Below are positions 1 through 7,187 of a stretch of DNA of 32,888 nt, in pieces. Source of the DNA: a bacterium (GTDB lineage Bacteria > Armatimonadota > Zipacnadia > Zipacnadales > Zipacnadaceae); NCBI GenBank assembly GCA_030602615.1, contig JAUVZM010000023.1:1-32888 (forward strand), read 5' to 3'. Each line of letters begins with the position of its first letter. The first letter of the stretch is position 1. The notes beneath the pieces are model-generated. The model saw only the letters and a list, made by a program, of their open reading frames with translations. It did not search any database and was not told where the DNA came from. The position numbers and the translations under genes were made by a program.

Positions 1-1283
1 TTGACGCGGGCCCCGCTGCAGTGGTCGCCCACTTGGGTATGAATCCGGTAAGCAAAGTCAATCGGCCCTGCGCCACCGGGCAGGTCAACTACATCGCCGT
101 CGGGGGTAAACACAAATACCTGATCCTGAAACAGGTCAAGCTCCAAAAGCTCCAAAAACTCATGGCTCTCTTCCAAGTCGGTCTCCAGGTCCAGCATCTG
201 ACGCAGCCAGGAGATTTGCTCATCAAGCTGGGGGTCACTGTCTTCTTCTTTATACCGCCAGTGGGCAGCCACGCCGTACTCCGCTTGCTGATGCATCTGC
301 TCGGTGCGGATCTGAATCTCCATTGGCTGGTTATCCGGCCCGAAGACCTTCGTGTGCAGCGATCGGTACTTATTGGATTTGGGCTTTGCAATATGGTCAG
401 CAAACATACCCGCCACCGGCATCCACAGTGAATGCACCACGCCCAGGGCGGCATAACAGTGGTCAACCGTGTCAGTAATTACCCGCTGCGCAGTCAGGTC
501 CGCAATCTGGCCAAAGTCGATCTGCTGCTGCTCCATCTTCCGATAGATGCTGTAAAGATGCTTGGCCCGCCCCTCAATTTCAGCGGGCACTTCAGCCTCA
601 TCCAGTGCTCTCTGCAGCTCGCGCTGCACTGACTTCAGTTGCGCGACTCGGGCCTCACGACTTCGGCCCAGTTTTTCGACGATGTCCCAATAAGCTGTTG
701 GTTCCAGGTGCTTCAGAGCCAGGTCCTCCAGCTCCCAGTTGATCTGCAAGATTCCCAGACGATGAGCCAGAGGAGCAAAGATATGGAGCGTTTCGCGGGC
801 ATTGCGCTGGCGAACCTCCGCCTCCAGGGGCTCCAGTGTCCGCATATTGTGCAGCCGATCGGCCAGCTTGATGAGAATCACGCCAATATCGTCCGCCATT
901 GCCAGGAACATCTTGCGCAGGTTCTGGGCCTGCTTATCCTGACGGCTGGAGAAGTCAAGCCGGGTTAGTTTGGTCACACCCGCCACCAGGTGGGCAATGC
1001 GCTCGCCGAACTGCTGTTCAATGTCGCTGATGGTGATGCCGGTATCTTCCACCGTATCATGCAGCAGAGCGGCGGCGACAGCCACCGGGTCGGCTTGCAC
1101 CTCGGCGAGGATATTGGCTACCGCCAGCGGATGGCTGATATAGGGATCACCGGTCAGCCGCTTCTGGCCAGCGTGGGCCTTCTCGGCAAACTCATACGCC
1201 CGCCGCAGCATCCCCGTATCCGCCTCCGGCGAATACGAGGTAACTCGCTCAATTAGTGTATCGAGTTCTCGTTGCTCTTCCAT
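1..1283 (-). CDS. relA: RelA/SpoT family (p)ppGpp synthetase/hydrolase, 3' end missing
   Basis: Makes and/or degrades the stringent-response alarmone (p)ppGpp in the cytoplasm. The first 427 residues are present; the gene runs off the left edge. The HD hydrolase domain is intact, with HPLAV near residue 51 and HDTVED at 75-80. The synthetase domain follows, with GRAKHLYSIYRKM at 238-250, DLTAQR at 262-267, the Y306RSLHT substrate loop and EIQIRT at 322-327. A TGS domain starts near 385 (DQVFVFTPDGDVVDLPGG). The stretch before KPKSNKYRSLHT reads GMFAD where bifunctional Rel enzymes have RFKD and monofunctional RelA has EFDD. Start is ATG at 1283; GGGG about six bases upstream is a weak ribosome site. 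The gene is divergent from ksgA. I infer a long bifunctional Rel; the missing C-terminus (ACT/zinc finger) cannot be checked here. Confidence 0.95.
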   Translation of the reverse strand, partial: MEEQRELDTLIERVTSYSPEADTGMLRRAYEFAEKAHAGQKRLTGDPYISHPLAVANILAEVQADPVAVAAALLHDTVEDTGITISDIEQQFGERIAHLVAGVTKLTRLDFSSRQDKQAQNLRKMFLAMADDIGVILIKLADRLHNMRTLEPLEAEVRQRNARETLHIFAPLAHRLGILQINWELEDLALKHLEPTAYWDIVEKLGRSREARVAQLKSVQRELQRALDEAEVPAEIEGRAKHLYSIYRKMEQQQIDFGQIADLTAQRVITDTVDHCYAALGVVHSLWMPVAGMFADHIAKPKSNKYRSLHTKVFGPDNQPMEIQIRTEQMHQQAEYGVAAHWRYKEEDSDPQLDEQISWLRQMLDLETDLEESHEFLELLELDLFQDQVFVFTPDGDVVDLPGGAGPIDFAYRIHTQVGDHCSGARV

Positions 1284-1336
1284 GTTTGCCCCAGCACATT
1301 CCCAAGCGGCGCATAGGCCCGAAGTGTCTTGCTTAC

Positions 1337-1365
1337 ATATTACCGTGTAATGAGCCGCAGCGCAA
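1337..1365 (-). promoter_or_regulatory. Possible relA promoter
   Basis: Read on the minus strand, TTGCGC, a 17-base spacer and TAATAT lie 54 bases or more before the relA ATG. Each hexamer matches consensus at only three to four of six bases, so this is tentative. It sits just beside the oppositely directed ksgA promoter. Confidence 0.3.
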
Positions 1366-1374
1366 CGGCCAGTC

Positions 1375-1403
1375 TTGACAGAGGGGGAACAGGACAGTAG
1401 ACT
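1375..1403 (+). promoter_or_regulatory. Probable sigma-70 promoter of the ksgA operon
   Basis: TTGACA at 1375-1380 is a perfect -35 box. A 17-base spacer is followed by TAGACT at 1398-1403, four of six matches to TATAAT. Transcription would begin near 1410. This placement makes the upstream TTG at 1375 an unlikely translation start for ksgA and supports the ATG at 1453. Confidence 0.6.
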
Positions 1404-1452
1404 GGCAGCACCAGTGCAAACAGAGACTCGCACACCCGAAGAGGTCCGCCGT

Positions 1453-2310
1453 ATGCCGCTTAGCCGCCGCACACACTGGCTGAGGCGGCATTTCGATTTC
1501 CGGCCGCGTAAGTCGCTGGGCCAAAACTTCCTGGTAGATGACCTTCCTGCCGAGCAGATCGTCCAGGCCGCTGAACAGTTCAGCCCGCAGCGTATCGTGG
1601 AGGTGGGGGCAGGCCTGGGCGCTCTAACCATACCGCTGGCTGCCCGGCCCCGGGAAATCATCGCCTTTGAGACAGACCGCCAGCTTTGTGCTATTCTCGA
1701 CTGGCTGTTAGGCGATGTCGAGCGGGTGCAGATACATCAGACCGATTTCTTGAAGGCTGACCTAACCAAGCTGGGCGGTCCCGACAGCATAGTGGTCGGC
1801 AACTTGCCCTACTACATTACCTCGCCCATTCTGGAGAAGGTCTTTCAGATCCGGCCCCGCTTCGCCGCAATGGTCATCACCGTGCAGCAGGAAGTGGGCC
1901 AGCGCCTGCAAGCGAAGCCGGGCACCAAGCAATACGGCTCTTTGACAATATTTTGCCGCTACTATGCGGCAAAGATAGAAACACTGGCGACGCTGCCGCC
2001 CCGGGCTTTCTGGCCGCCGCCGCAGGTCACCTCGCAGGTACTGCACATGACACTTCGCGGCGCTGCTCCGGAGGGAGTAGCGAGTGAAAATGCTTTTTTC
2101 ACTGCAGTGCGCAGCGCCTTCGGCTATCGGCGCAAGACCCTGCGCAACTCCCTGAAGACTTCGCCGCGGCTGGACCTACCTATCGAACAGATTGACGCCG
2201 CCCTGGCCGAGGCTGGCATTGACGGCAGCCGACGAGGTGAGATGCTTGACTTTGACGAATTTGTCGCCCTGGGCAATGCCGTCTATCACCTCAGCGAGGC
2301 AGCCCAATAA
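1453..2310 (+). CDS. rsmA: 16S rRNA (adenine1518-N6/adenine1519-N6)-dimethyltransferase RsmA/KsgA
   Basis: Dimethylates two adjacent adenines in the 3' terminal helix of 16S rRNA late in 30S subunit assembly, using S-adenosylmethionine. The protein shows the family entry motif PRKSLGQNFL at residues 18-27, the SAM-binding motif VEVGAGLGALT at 49-59 and the catalytic NLPYYITSPIL at 117-127. From this ATG the protein is 285 residues, close to the usual 270-290. The frame stays open up to a TTG at 1375 (311 residues), but that codon overlaps the -35 box of a good promoter, so I prefer ATG 1453, which has AGAGGT upstream. The stop codon overlaps the ispE start as TAATG, indicating translational coupling. 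Confidence 0.95.
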   Translation: MPLSRRTHWLRRHFDFRPRKSLGQNFLVDDLPAEQIVQAAEQFSPQRIVEVGAGLGALTIPLAARPREIIAFETDRQLCAILDWLLGDVERVQIHQTDFLKADLTKLGGPDSIVVGNLPYYITSPILEKVFQIRPRFAAMVITVQQEVGQRLQAKPGTKQYGSLTIFCRYYAAKIETLATLPPRAFWPPPQVTSQVLHMTLRGAAPEGVASENAFFTAVRSAFGYRRKTLRNSLKTSPRLDLPIEQIDAALAEAGIDGSRRGEMLDFDEFVALGNAVYHLSEAAQ

Positions 2311-3200
2311 TGGCGGAGAGCGGCGCCGAGATAAAGCTGCGTGCTCCGGCCAAGGTCAACCTGACTTTGGAGGTCCTGGGCGAGCGCGCCGACGGCTATC
2401 ATGAGCTGCGCAGCCTGGTACAGTGCCTCTCACTGGCCGATGAATTGACGCTCCAGCCCACTGCCGTGGGCATAACAGTCAGCGTCTGTGGTCAGTGGGC
2501 ACCTGAAGGCTGTCAGAATTTGTGCCACGCCGCTGCCACGACATTCATTGAGCGGGTCGGCAGTCCCGGTGGCGTAGAGATTCAGCTAATCAAGCATATT
2601 CCCGCCGGCCGCGGGCTGGGGGGAGGGAGCAGTGACGCAGCGGCCACGCTGCTGGGGCTGGGTGAGCTGGTCGAAGAACCACCCCCCCAACAGCAGTTGC
2701 ACGAGATGGCGGCGGAACTGGGCAGCGACGTGCCGTTGTTTTTGGCCGGTGGGGCGGCGGTGATATCAGGACGCGGCGAGCAGGTTCAGAGCGTGACAAC
2801 TCAGTGGAACAACCGCGCGCTACTGGTGGCCTGGCCTGATTTGGGCATCTCTACCGCAGAGGCGTATGAACTGCTGGAACGCGATGACTTCACTGACGGC
2901 GAGATTACTGCCTCTGCGCAACAGGCTCTAGCCGACGGGCGGTTCGATGCCGAGCGGCACCTATTCAACTGCTTTCAACGGGCCGTCTCCTCCCGGTGGC
3001 CACAGATCGCCGAGGTGCAGGAGGATATGACCCGGATAAGCGGGGCGCCAGCGGCGCTGTCGGGTTCGGGCTCGGCAGTTTTCTGTATATTGCCGAGTAT
3101 AGCCGAGGCCGAGCAGACAGCCGGCGCAGTGGGCGAAGCTGGCTACAGGGCAGTCGCAGTCCGACCTGTTGAGTATGGAGCAAGGCTGATAGAAAGCTGA
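2310..3200 (+). CDS. ispE: 4-diphosphocytidyl-2-C-methyl-D-erythritol kinase
   Basis: Phosphorylates CDP-methylerythritol with ATP in the MEP (non-mevalonate) isoprenoid pathway. It is a GHMP-superfamily kinase of 296 residues, normal length. Visible motifs are PAKVNLTLEVLGERADGYHE with Lys15, the glycine-rich ATP loop PAGRGLGGGSSDAAAT at 98-113, and GSDVPLFL with the catalytic Asp140. A C-terminal GHMP motif, APAALSGSGSAVF, is also seen. The gene overlaps the ksgA stop by one base. The ksgA-ispE pairing is conserved in many Gram-positive genomes. Confidence 0.95.
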   Translation: MAESGAEIKLRAPAKVNLTLEVLGERADGYHELRSLVQCLSLADELTLQPTAVGITVSVCGQWAPEGCQNLCHAAATTFIERVGSPGGVEIQLIKHIPAGRGLGGGSSDAAATLLGLGELVEEPPPQQQLHEMAAELGSDVPLFLAGGAAVISGRGEQVQSVTTQWNNRALLVAWPDLGISTAEAYELLERDDFTDGEITASAQQALADGRFDAERHLFNCFQRAVSSRWPQIAEVQEDMTRISGAPAALSGSGSAVFCILPSIAEAEQTAGAVGEAGYRAVAVRPVEYGARLIES

Positions 3201-3212
3201 CAGGAGCAGATT

Positions 3213-3986
3213 ATGAGCGAAACCAAGTCGGTGGCGGCCATAGTGCTGGCGGCAGGCACCAAATCCGAGCCGGTCAGCGAGGCGAGCGGCCTGGCCCACA
3301 AAGCCATGCTGGAGGTGGGCGGGCGAGCGGTAGTAAATCGGGTGGTCGAGGCACTTCAGGCAGCCCAGCTTGTCGGTGAAGTGGTGGTAGTGACCGCGCC
3401 TGACTCACCCGTGCAGGATTTGCTGGTCGAAGGCACGGCGTGGGTCGAGTCGGCCGGGGGAAGTTATGTGGATACAATTATGGCGGGGCTGAACTACTAC
3501 AAGGACTGCGAAGAGGTTCTACTGGTCACCGGGGACCTACCGCTGCTGACCGCTGAGGCGGTGGACCATTTCGTTGCTGAGGCACTCGACAGCGGCGCAG
3601 AATTATGTTACAGTATGGTCAGTGCTAAGCGGGCGGATTCATTGTACGGGACAACCAGCCACTCCCTGGTGCGGTTGCGCGACGGGACATTCACCGGCGG
3701 CAACCTGGCGCTAGTCAGCCGCCAATTTGTGGAGCGCCAACAGCAACGACTTGAGCGGGCCTTTGCCAGCCGCAAGAATCCCATTCGGTTGGCCCGACTT
3801 CTGGGAGGGCGTTCCATATTCCGCTATTTACTCGGCCGCCTGACGGTGGCGGATATCGTGCAGCGGGTCAACCAGATACTGGGGTGTGAGACTATGGTGG
3901 TAGACTCACCATACCCCGAAGTATCTTTTGACGTGGACAAGCCTGAACACATTGCTATCGCCACCCAACGCCTTCAAGAAAGATAG
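3213..3986 (+). CDS. MobA-like nucleotidyltransferase family protein
   Basis: A 257-residue single-domain nucleotidyltransferase of the GT-A/MobA-like superfamily. Evidence is VAAIVLAAG at residues 8-16, the acidic VTGDLPLL near 107 and the C-terminal SPYPEVSFDVDKPEH, which resembles the second metal-binding DVDTPED motif of this family. The usual glycine-rich GxGTRM loop after LAAG is replaced by TKSEPVSEASG, so nucleotide binding may differ. It occupies the place glmU holds in the Firmicutes ispE-glmU-prs order, but lacks the GlmU left-handed beta-helix acetyltransferase half. AGGAG lies six bases before the ATG. The substrate is unknown; sugar-1-phosphate or cofactor nucleotidyl transfer are both possible. 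Confidence 0.8.
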   Translation: MSETKSVAAIVLAAGTKSEPVSEASGLAHKAMLEVGGRAVVNRVVEALQAAQLVGEVVVVTAPDSPVQDLLVEGTAWVESAGGSYVDTIMAGLNYYKDCEEVLLVTGDLPLLTAEAVDHFVAEALDSGAELCYSMVSAKRADSLYGTTSHSLVRLRDGTFTGGNLALVSRQFVERQQQRLERAFASRKNPIRLARLLGGRSIFRYLLGRLTVADIVQRVNQILGCETMVVDSPYPEVSFDVDKPEHIAIATQRLQER

Positions 3987-3989
3987 AAC

Positions 3990-4063
3990 TGGGGCGTAGC
4001 CAAGTGGTAAGGCACGGGACTTTGGATCCCGTATCGCAGGTTCGATCCCTGCCGCCCCAGCCA
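3990..4063 (+). tRNA. tRNA-Gln (anticodon UUG), CCA encoded
   Basis: A full cloverleaf can be drawn. The acceptor stem TGGGGCG (3990-3996) pairs with CGCCCCA (4053-4059). The anticodon stem CGGGA/TCCCG encloses loop CTTTGGA with TTG at 4022-4024. The T arm is GCAGG-TTCGATC-CCTGC. Discriminator G4060 is followed by genomically encoded CCA (4061-4063). The anticodon UUG reads glutamine codons CAA and, by wobble, CAG. The tRNA lies between two co-directional protein genes, three bases after the nucleotidyltransferase stop, so it is probably processed from the longer transcript. Confidence 0.95.
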
Positions 4064-4157
4064 GAAGTTAGATACAACACAGGCTATTCACTGCGGCTTG
4101 ATAGGTAAGCCATTGCCAGACTCGGCAGAGAGGGTGTCTGAATTGTTCCACGGCCAG

Positions 4158-5120
4158 ATGCGACTGTTTTGTGGTAACGCAAATCCACAGTTAAGCGAGG
4201 CAATTGTCGCCCAGCTTGGGATGGACCTGGGCGATATGGAAGTCGGTCGGTTCGCCGACGGCGAGGTGGCCGTAGAGCTCAACGAAAGCGTGCGAGGTAT
4301 GGACGTTTTCGTCATCCAGCCGACTTGCCGACCGGTGAACGAGAATCTGATGGAACTGCTGGTAATGCTGGACGCCTTCAAGCGGGGCAGCGCCGGGCGT
4401 ATCGTGGCGGTATTGCCCTACTATGGTTATGCCCGCCAGGATAAGAAGGCAAAAGGGCGTGAGCCGATCAGCGCCAAGATGGTTGCCGATCTCATTACTC
4501 AGGCCGGTGCCGACCGGGTTCTGGCCGTGGACCTGCACAGCGACCAGATACAGGGGTTTTTCGATATCCCCGTGGATCACTTGCCTGCCCGTCGCATAAT
4601 GGCCGAGTATTTCATCGAACAGGGCCTGCAGGGCGAGGACGTGGTAGTAGTAGCGCCGGATCCCAACGCCACCCGTGAGGCCATGGAGATGGCTGATGAG
4701 CTAGGCGCCACCATCGGAGTGGTCGCCAAGCGCCGCCCCCGCGATAATGAAGTCAGTGTGGTGGAGGCCATCGGCGAGCTGGCCGGCAAGCGCGCCATAA
4801 TGCTGGACGATATGATTGATACCGGCGGGACGATGGTTCAGGGCGGCAGGCTGCTGCGGGAGCACGGCGCTGCTCAGGTGCACTGCGCGGCCACTCATGC
4901 TGTGCTGTCGGAGCCCGCCTGCCAGCAGTTGGCCCAAGAGGTGGTAGACAGCGTGGTGGTGACCAACTCGATCCCCATTCCGCTGGAGAAGCGACTTGAT
5001 AAAATGGAGATTCTCAACCTGGCACCACTGCTGGCCGAAGCGATTGATAATATCCACAAGGATGCGTCAGTAAGCGCAATCCTGTCCAACCGCACCGCCC
5101 GACAGAAGCGAATGTTTTGA
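4158..5120 (+). CDS. prs: Ribose-phosphate pyrophosphokinase (PRPP synthetase)
   Basis: Converts ribose 5-phosphate and ATP to PRPP, precursor of purines, pyrimidines, His, Trp and NAD. From this ATG the protein is 320 residues and begins MRLFCGNANPQLS, the usual family start. An open frame continues up to GTG 4134 and TTG 4098, so the start is uncertain. Motifs are RPVNENLMELLVMLDAFKR, YYGYARQDKK, the cation site DLHSDQIQGFFD, the catalytic loop KRRP, and the PRPP loop MLDDMIDTGGTM. One segment is unusual: the family's SPDxGGVxRA reads APDPNATREA. The gene follows tRNA-Gln and precedes rplY, matching the Firmicutes prs-ctc-pth order. Confidence 0.95.
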   Translation: MRLFCGNANPQLSEAIVAQLGMDLGDMEVGRFADGEVAVELNESVRGMDVFVIQPTCRPVNENLMELLVMLDAFKRGSAGRIVAVLPYYGYARQDKKAKGREPISAKMVADLITQAGADRVLAVDLHSDQIQGFFDIPVDHLPARRIMAEYFIEQGLQGEDVVVVAPDPNATREAMEMADELGATIGVVAKRRPRDNEVSVVEAIGELAGKRAIMLDDMIDTGGTMVQGGRLLREHGAAQVHCAATHAVLSEPACQQLAQEVVDSVVVTNSIPIPLEKRLDKMEILNLAPLLAEAIDNIHKDASVSAILSNRTARQKRMF

Positions 5121-5172
5121 AAGTACAACAGCCAGATTAAGGTCAAACCGACAAAGCAGGAGGCAAATATAG

Positions 5173-5898
5173 ATGGAACAGGCAATCATAGAGGCCGAGC
5201 GGCGCGAGGAGTTTGGCTCCGGGCCGGCTCGGCGGCTTCGCGAGCAAGGTATAGTTCCAGGAGTCGTCTACGGAATGGGCAAAGAAACCCTGCCCATTGC
5301 GGTGTCGGCAGAACAGCTTGAAGATGTCCTGCGCACGGAGCAGGGGATTAATGTCCTGCTGGAACTACAGATCGCGGACGTCGAGATTGAACAGGAAGCT
5401 GCGGCGATCATCAAGAACATTCAGCGCCATCCCATTAGCCGTGACGCAGTAAGCGTCGACTTTCAGTGGATATCACTCAAGGAGGCTAGCACGTTTAGCG
5501 TTCCCATAGAAGTCGAGGGCATAGCCCCCGGCGTTACGGAGGACGGCGGAGTGGTGGACCAGATCATCTACGAAGTGGAAGTGCGCTGTCTGCCCACCAA
5601 TATTCCCGACCATCTGGTGGCCGACATCACCGATCTGATGATCGGCGGCACTGTTCACGCCGAGGCTCTCCAGGCCCCGGAGGGCGTCGAAATCCTGGTA
5701 GACCCCGCCGAGACGGTGGTGAGCATCGCCGCGCCCATCAAGGAGGAAGACCTGGAGGTCCGCGTCCCCGAAGAGCTGCTGGCCGGCCTAGAAGAGGTAC
5801 CGGTGGAACTGGAAGAGGAAGAGCTGGAGCTGGTCGAGGGCGAAGAGCCTGAGGAAGAAGCCGGCGAAGAAGAAGCACCAGAAGAGGAGAGCGAATAG
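5173..5898 (+). CDS. rplY: Large ribosomal subunit protein bL25, long CTC form
   Basis: Binds 5S rRNA in the large ribosomal subunit; the two-domain form is also called general stress protein CTC. The N-terminal 5S-binding domain (about 1-95) shows RREEFGSGPARRLREQGIVPGVVYG and KNIQRHPISRDAVSVDF-type motifs. The CTC C-terminal beta domain spans about 100-190 (VPIEVEGIAPGV, then LPTNIPDHLVADIT). After it comes a strongly acidic, glutamate-rich tail from about 205 to 241, common in this family. AGGAGG sits nine bases before the ATG. It is between prs and pth, as in Bacillus. Confidence 0.95.
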   Translation: MEQAIIEAERREEFGSGPARRLREQGIVPGVVYGMGKETLPIAVSAEQLEDVLRTEQGINVLLELQIADVEIEQEAAAIIKNIQRHPISRDAVSVDFQWISLKEASTFSVPIEVEGIAPGVTEDGGVVDQIIYEVEVRCLPTNIPDHLVADITDLMIGGTVHAEALQAPEGVEILVDPAETVVSIAAPIKEEDLEVRVPEELLAGLEEVPVELEEEELELVEGEEPEEEAGEEEAPEEESE

Positions 5899-6047
5899 CC
5901 GCCGGCTGCCAGCCAGTAAGCTCTCCGATTTGTGGGGAAATCTTTGTGCTGGGGCGTTGCTCAGAGCCAAGACGCTTTGTTTTGCCAGACCGCATGGGCA
6001 ATATCCTCACCCGGCAGGAACTCAATCCGCTCAATCAACCAAGGGCA

Positions 6048-6623
6048 ATGAGGGCATCTTCACTGCGCTGCATCATCGGCCTGGGCAATCCCGGGCCCAA
6101 GTATGCCGAAACCCGGCATAACGTCGGGTTTCGTGTCATTGATCTGCTGGCCGCCCGCCACCAGTTCCCCACCCCTCAACGGATGCTTCAAGCAATCGTG
6201 GGAGAAGGCAGAATCAAAAGCAGTCAAGTGCTGCTGGTCAAGCCGATGACCTTTATGAACGAAAGTGGCCGGGCCGTTGCCCGTCTCTGCGTCCACTTCG
6301 ATCTTCTACCAAGTGACCTGTTGGTCATCTACGACGACATCAACATTGACCTGGGCATGCTGCGGCTGCGCCGCGCGGGCAGCTCCGGCAGCCACAAGGG
6401 CATGCAATCGATCATTGATCACCTGGCTACCGACCAAATCCCCCGCCTGCGGCTGGGAATAGGTCGGCTGCCGCCGGAAGCTGAGGCCCGCGGCTTCGTG
6501 CTCTCACCGTTCGACCCCGACGAAGAGCAAGTCGCTGAAGAGCTGATTCATCAGGCAACTGACGCAGCGGAGTCGGTTGTGGTCGAGGGTATGGAGGCGG
6601 CGATGAGGCGATTCAACAGCTAG
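6048..6623 (+). CDS. pth: Peptidyl-tRNA hydrolase
   Basis: Cleaves peptidyl-tRNAs released from stalled ribosomes, recycling tRNA. From ATG 6048 the protein is 191 residues, typical for the family; the frame is open up to 5946 but that would add 34 unconserved residues. Key residues present: Asn14 and His24 in GLGNPGPKYAETRHNVGF, Asn71 in KPMTFMNESG, and Asp96 in VIYDDINID. At the position of E. coli Asn114 (GGHNG) this protein has SHKG, a Lys at 117. It ends the ksgA-to-pth block and converges on the archease gene. Confidence 0.93.
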   Translation: MRASSLRCIIGLGNPGPKYAETRHNVGFRVIDLLAARHQFPTPQRMLQAIVGEGRIKSSQVLLVKPMTFMNESGRAVARLCVHFDLLPSDLLVIYDDINIDLGMLRLRRAGSSGSHKGMQSIIDHLATDQIPRLRLGIGRLPPEAEARGFVLSPFDPDEEQVAEELIHQATDAAESVVVEGMEAAMRRFNS

Positions 6624-6646
6624 CGCCTGCTGCGTTGACCTAAATC

Positions 6647-6666
6647 ACGGCGACCGAGATCGCCGT
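6647..6666. terminator. Small hairpin between convergent pth and archease genes
   Basis: ACGGCGA and TCGCCGT form a 7-base-pair stem with a six-base loop in the gap between two convergent genes. There is no run of T on either side, so it may be a factor-dependent or bidirectional end signal, or chance. Confidence 0.25.
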
Positions 6667-6745
6667 CGGGGCCGCTGAAGAAGCAAGAGCCTACCCGCTA
6701 GTGGCAAGATTGACAGTTGACAGATCAGGCCAGCGGTGAGGAACC

Positions 6746-7168
6746 TCAGACATCAAAGACGATGTGAACTTCCAGGCCCTGGGGCGTGGAGGCGATGTGC
6801 AGATCATGGTAGGTTACAGCTTTGATACCTACCAGCAGATGGGGGCGGGTTTGGTCAACAGGAGCTACGGCAGCAGTGCCTTCGGCCTTGAGGGTCGCTT
6901 GACAGAGCCGGCTGACATCAAAGCCAACCGGCACCAGGCCCTCATCTTCCTGCAGATACAGCAACTCGCGCAGGCATTGCAGCAGTAACCGTTCCGGGCT
7001 GTCCGCTTCAGCGGTGAACTCAACCTGCTTGGTAGCGGCGACTGCCTCGGCCTCCACCAGCAAGTTGATCATACCACGGCCAGCGTTTTGGATAAGCTCG
7101 CGCAGGTCGCTGCCCCGAGCAACAATGGCATAATCCGCAGTATGTTCGACCTGCTCAAATGGCTTCAT
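6746..7168 (-). CDS. Archease family protein
   Basis: Archease is a small metal-binding protein that, in characterised archaeal and human systems, helps the RNA ligase RtcB to be guanylylated and turn over. The 140-residue product shows the family signatures VEHTADYAI at 7-15, a RELIQNAGRGMINLL helix, IKAVTYHDLHI near 113, and the terminal FDV expected of the metal-binding end. It lies 19 bases after the transketolase stop on the same strand, probably in one transcript. No rtcB is in this window, so the partner must be elsewhere if it exists. Confidence 0.88.
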   Translation of the reverse strand: MKPFEQVEHTADYAIVARGSDLRELIQNAGRGMINLLVEAEAVAATKQVEFTAEADSPERLLLQCLRELLYLQEDEGLVPVGFDVSRLCQATLKAEGTAAVAPVDQTRPHLLVGIKAVTYHDLHIASTPQGLEVHIVFDV

Positions 7169-7187
7169 CGCATATCAGTACACTCGC

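Noticed and set aside
4070-4157. Upstream starts of prs at TTG 4098 or GTG 4134
   Set aside because: They add 8-20 residues not matching the family start, with no suitable ribosome site; kept only as alternatives to ATG 4158, which itself lacks a good site.
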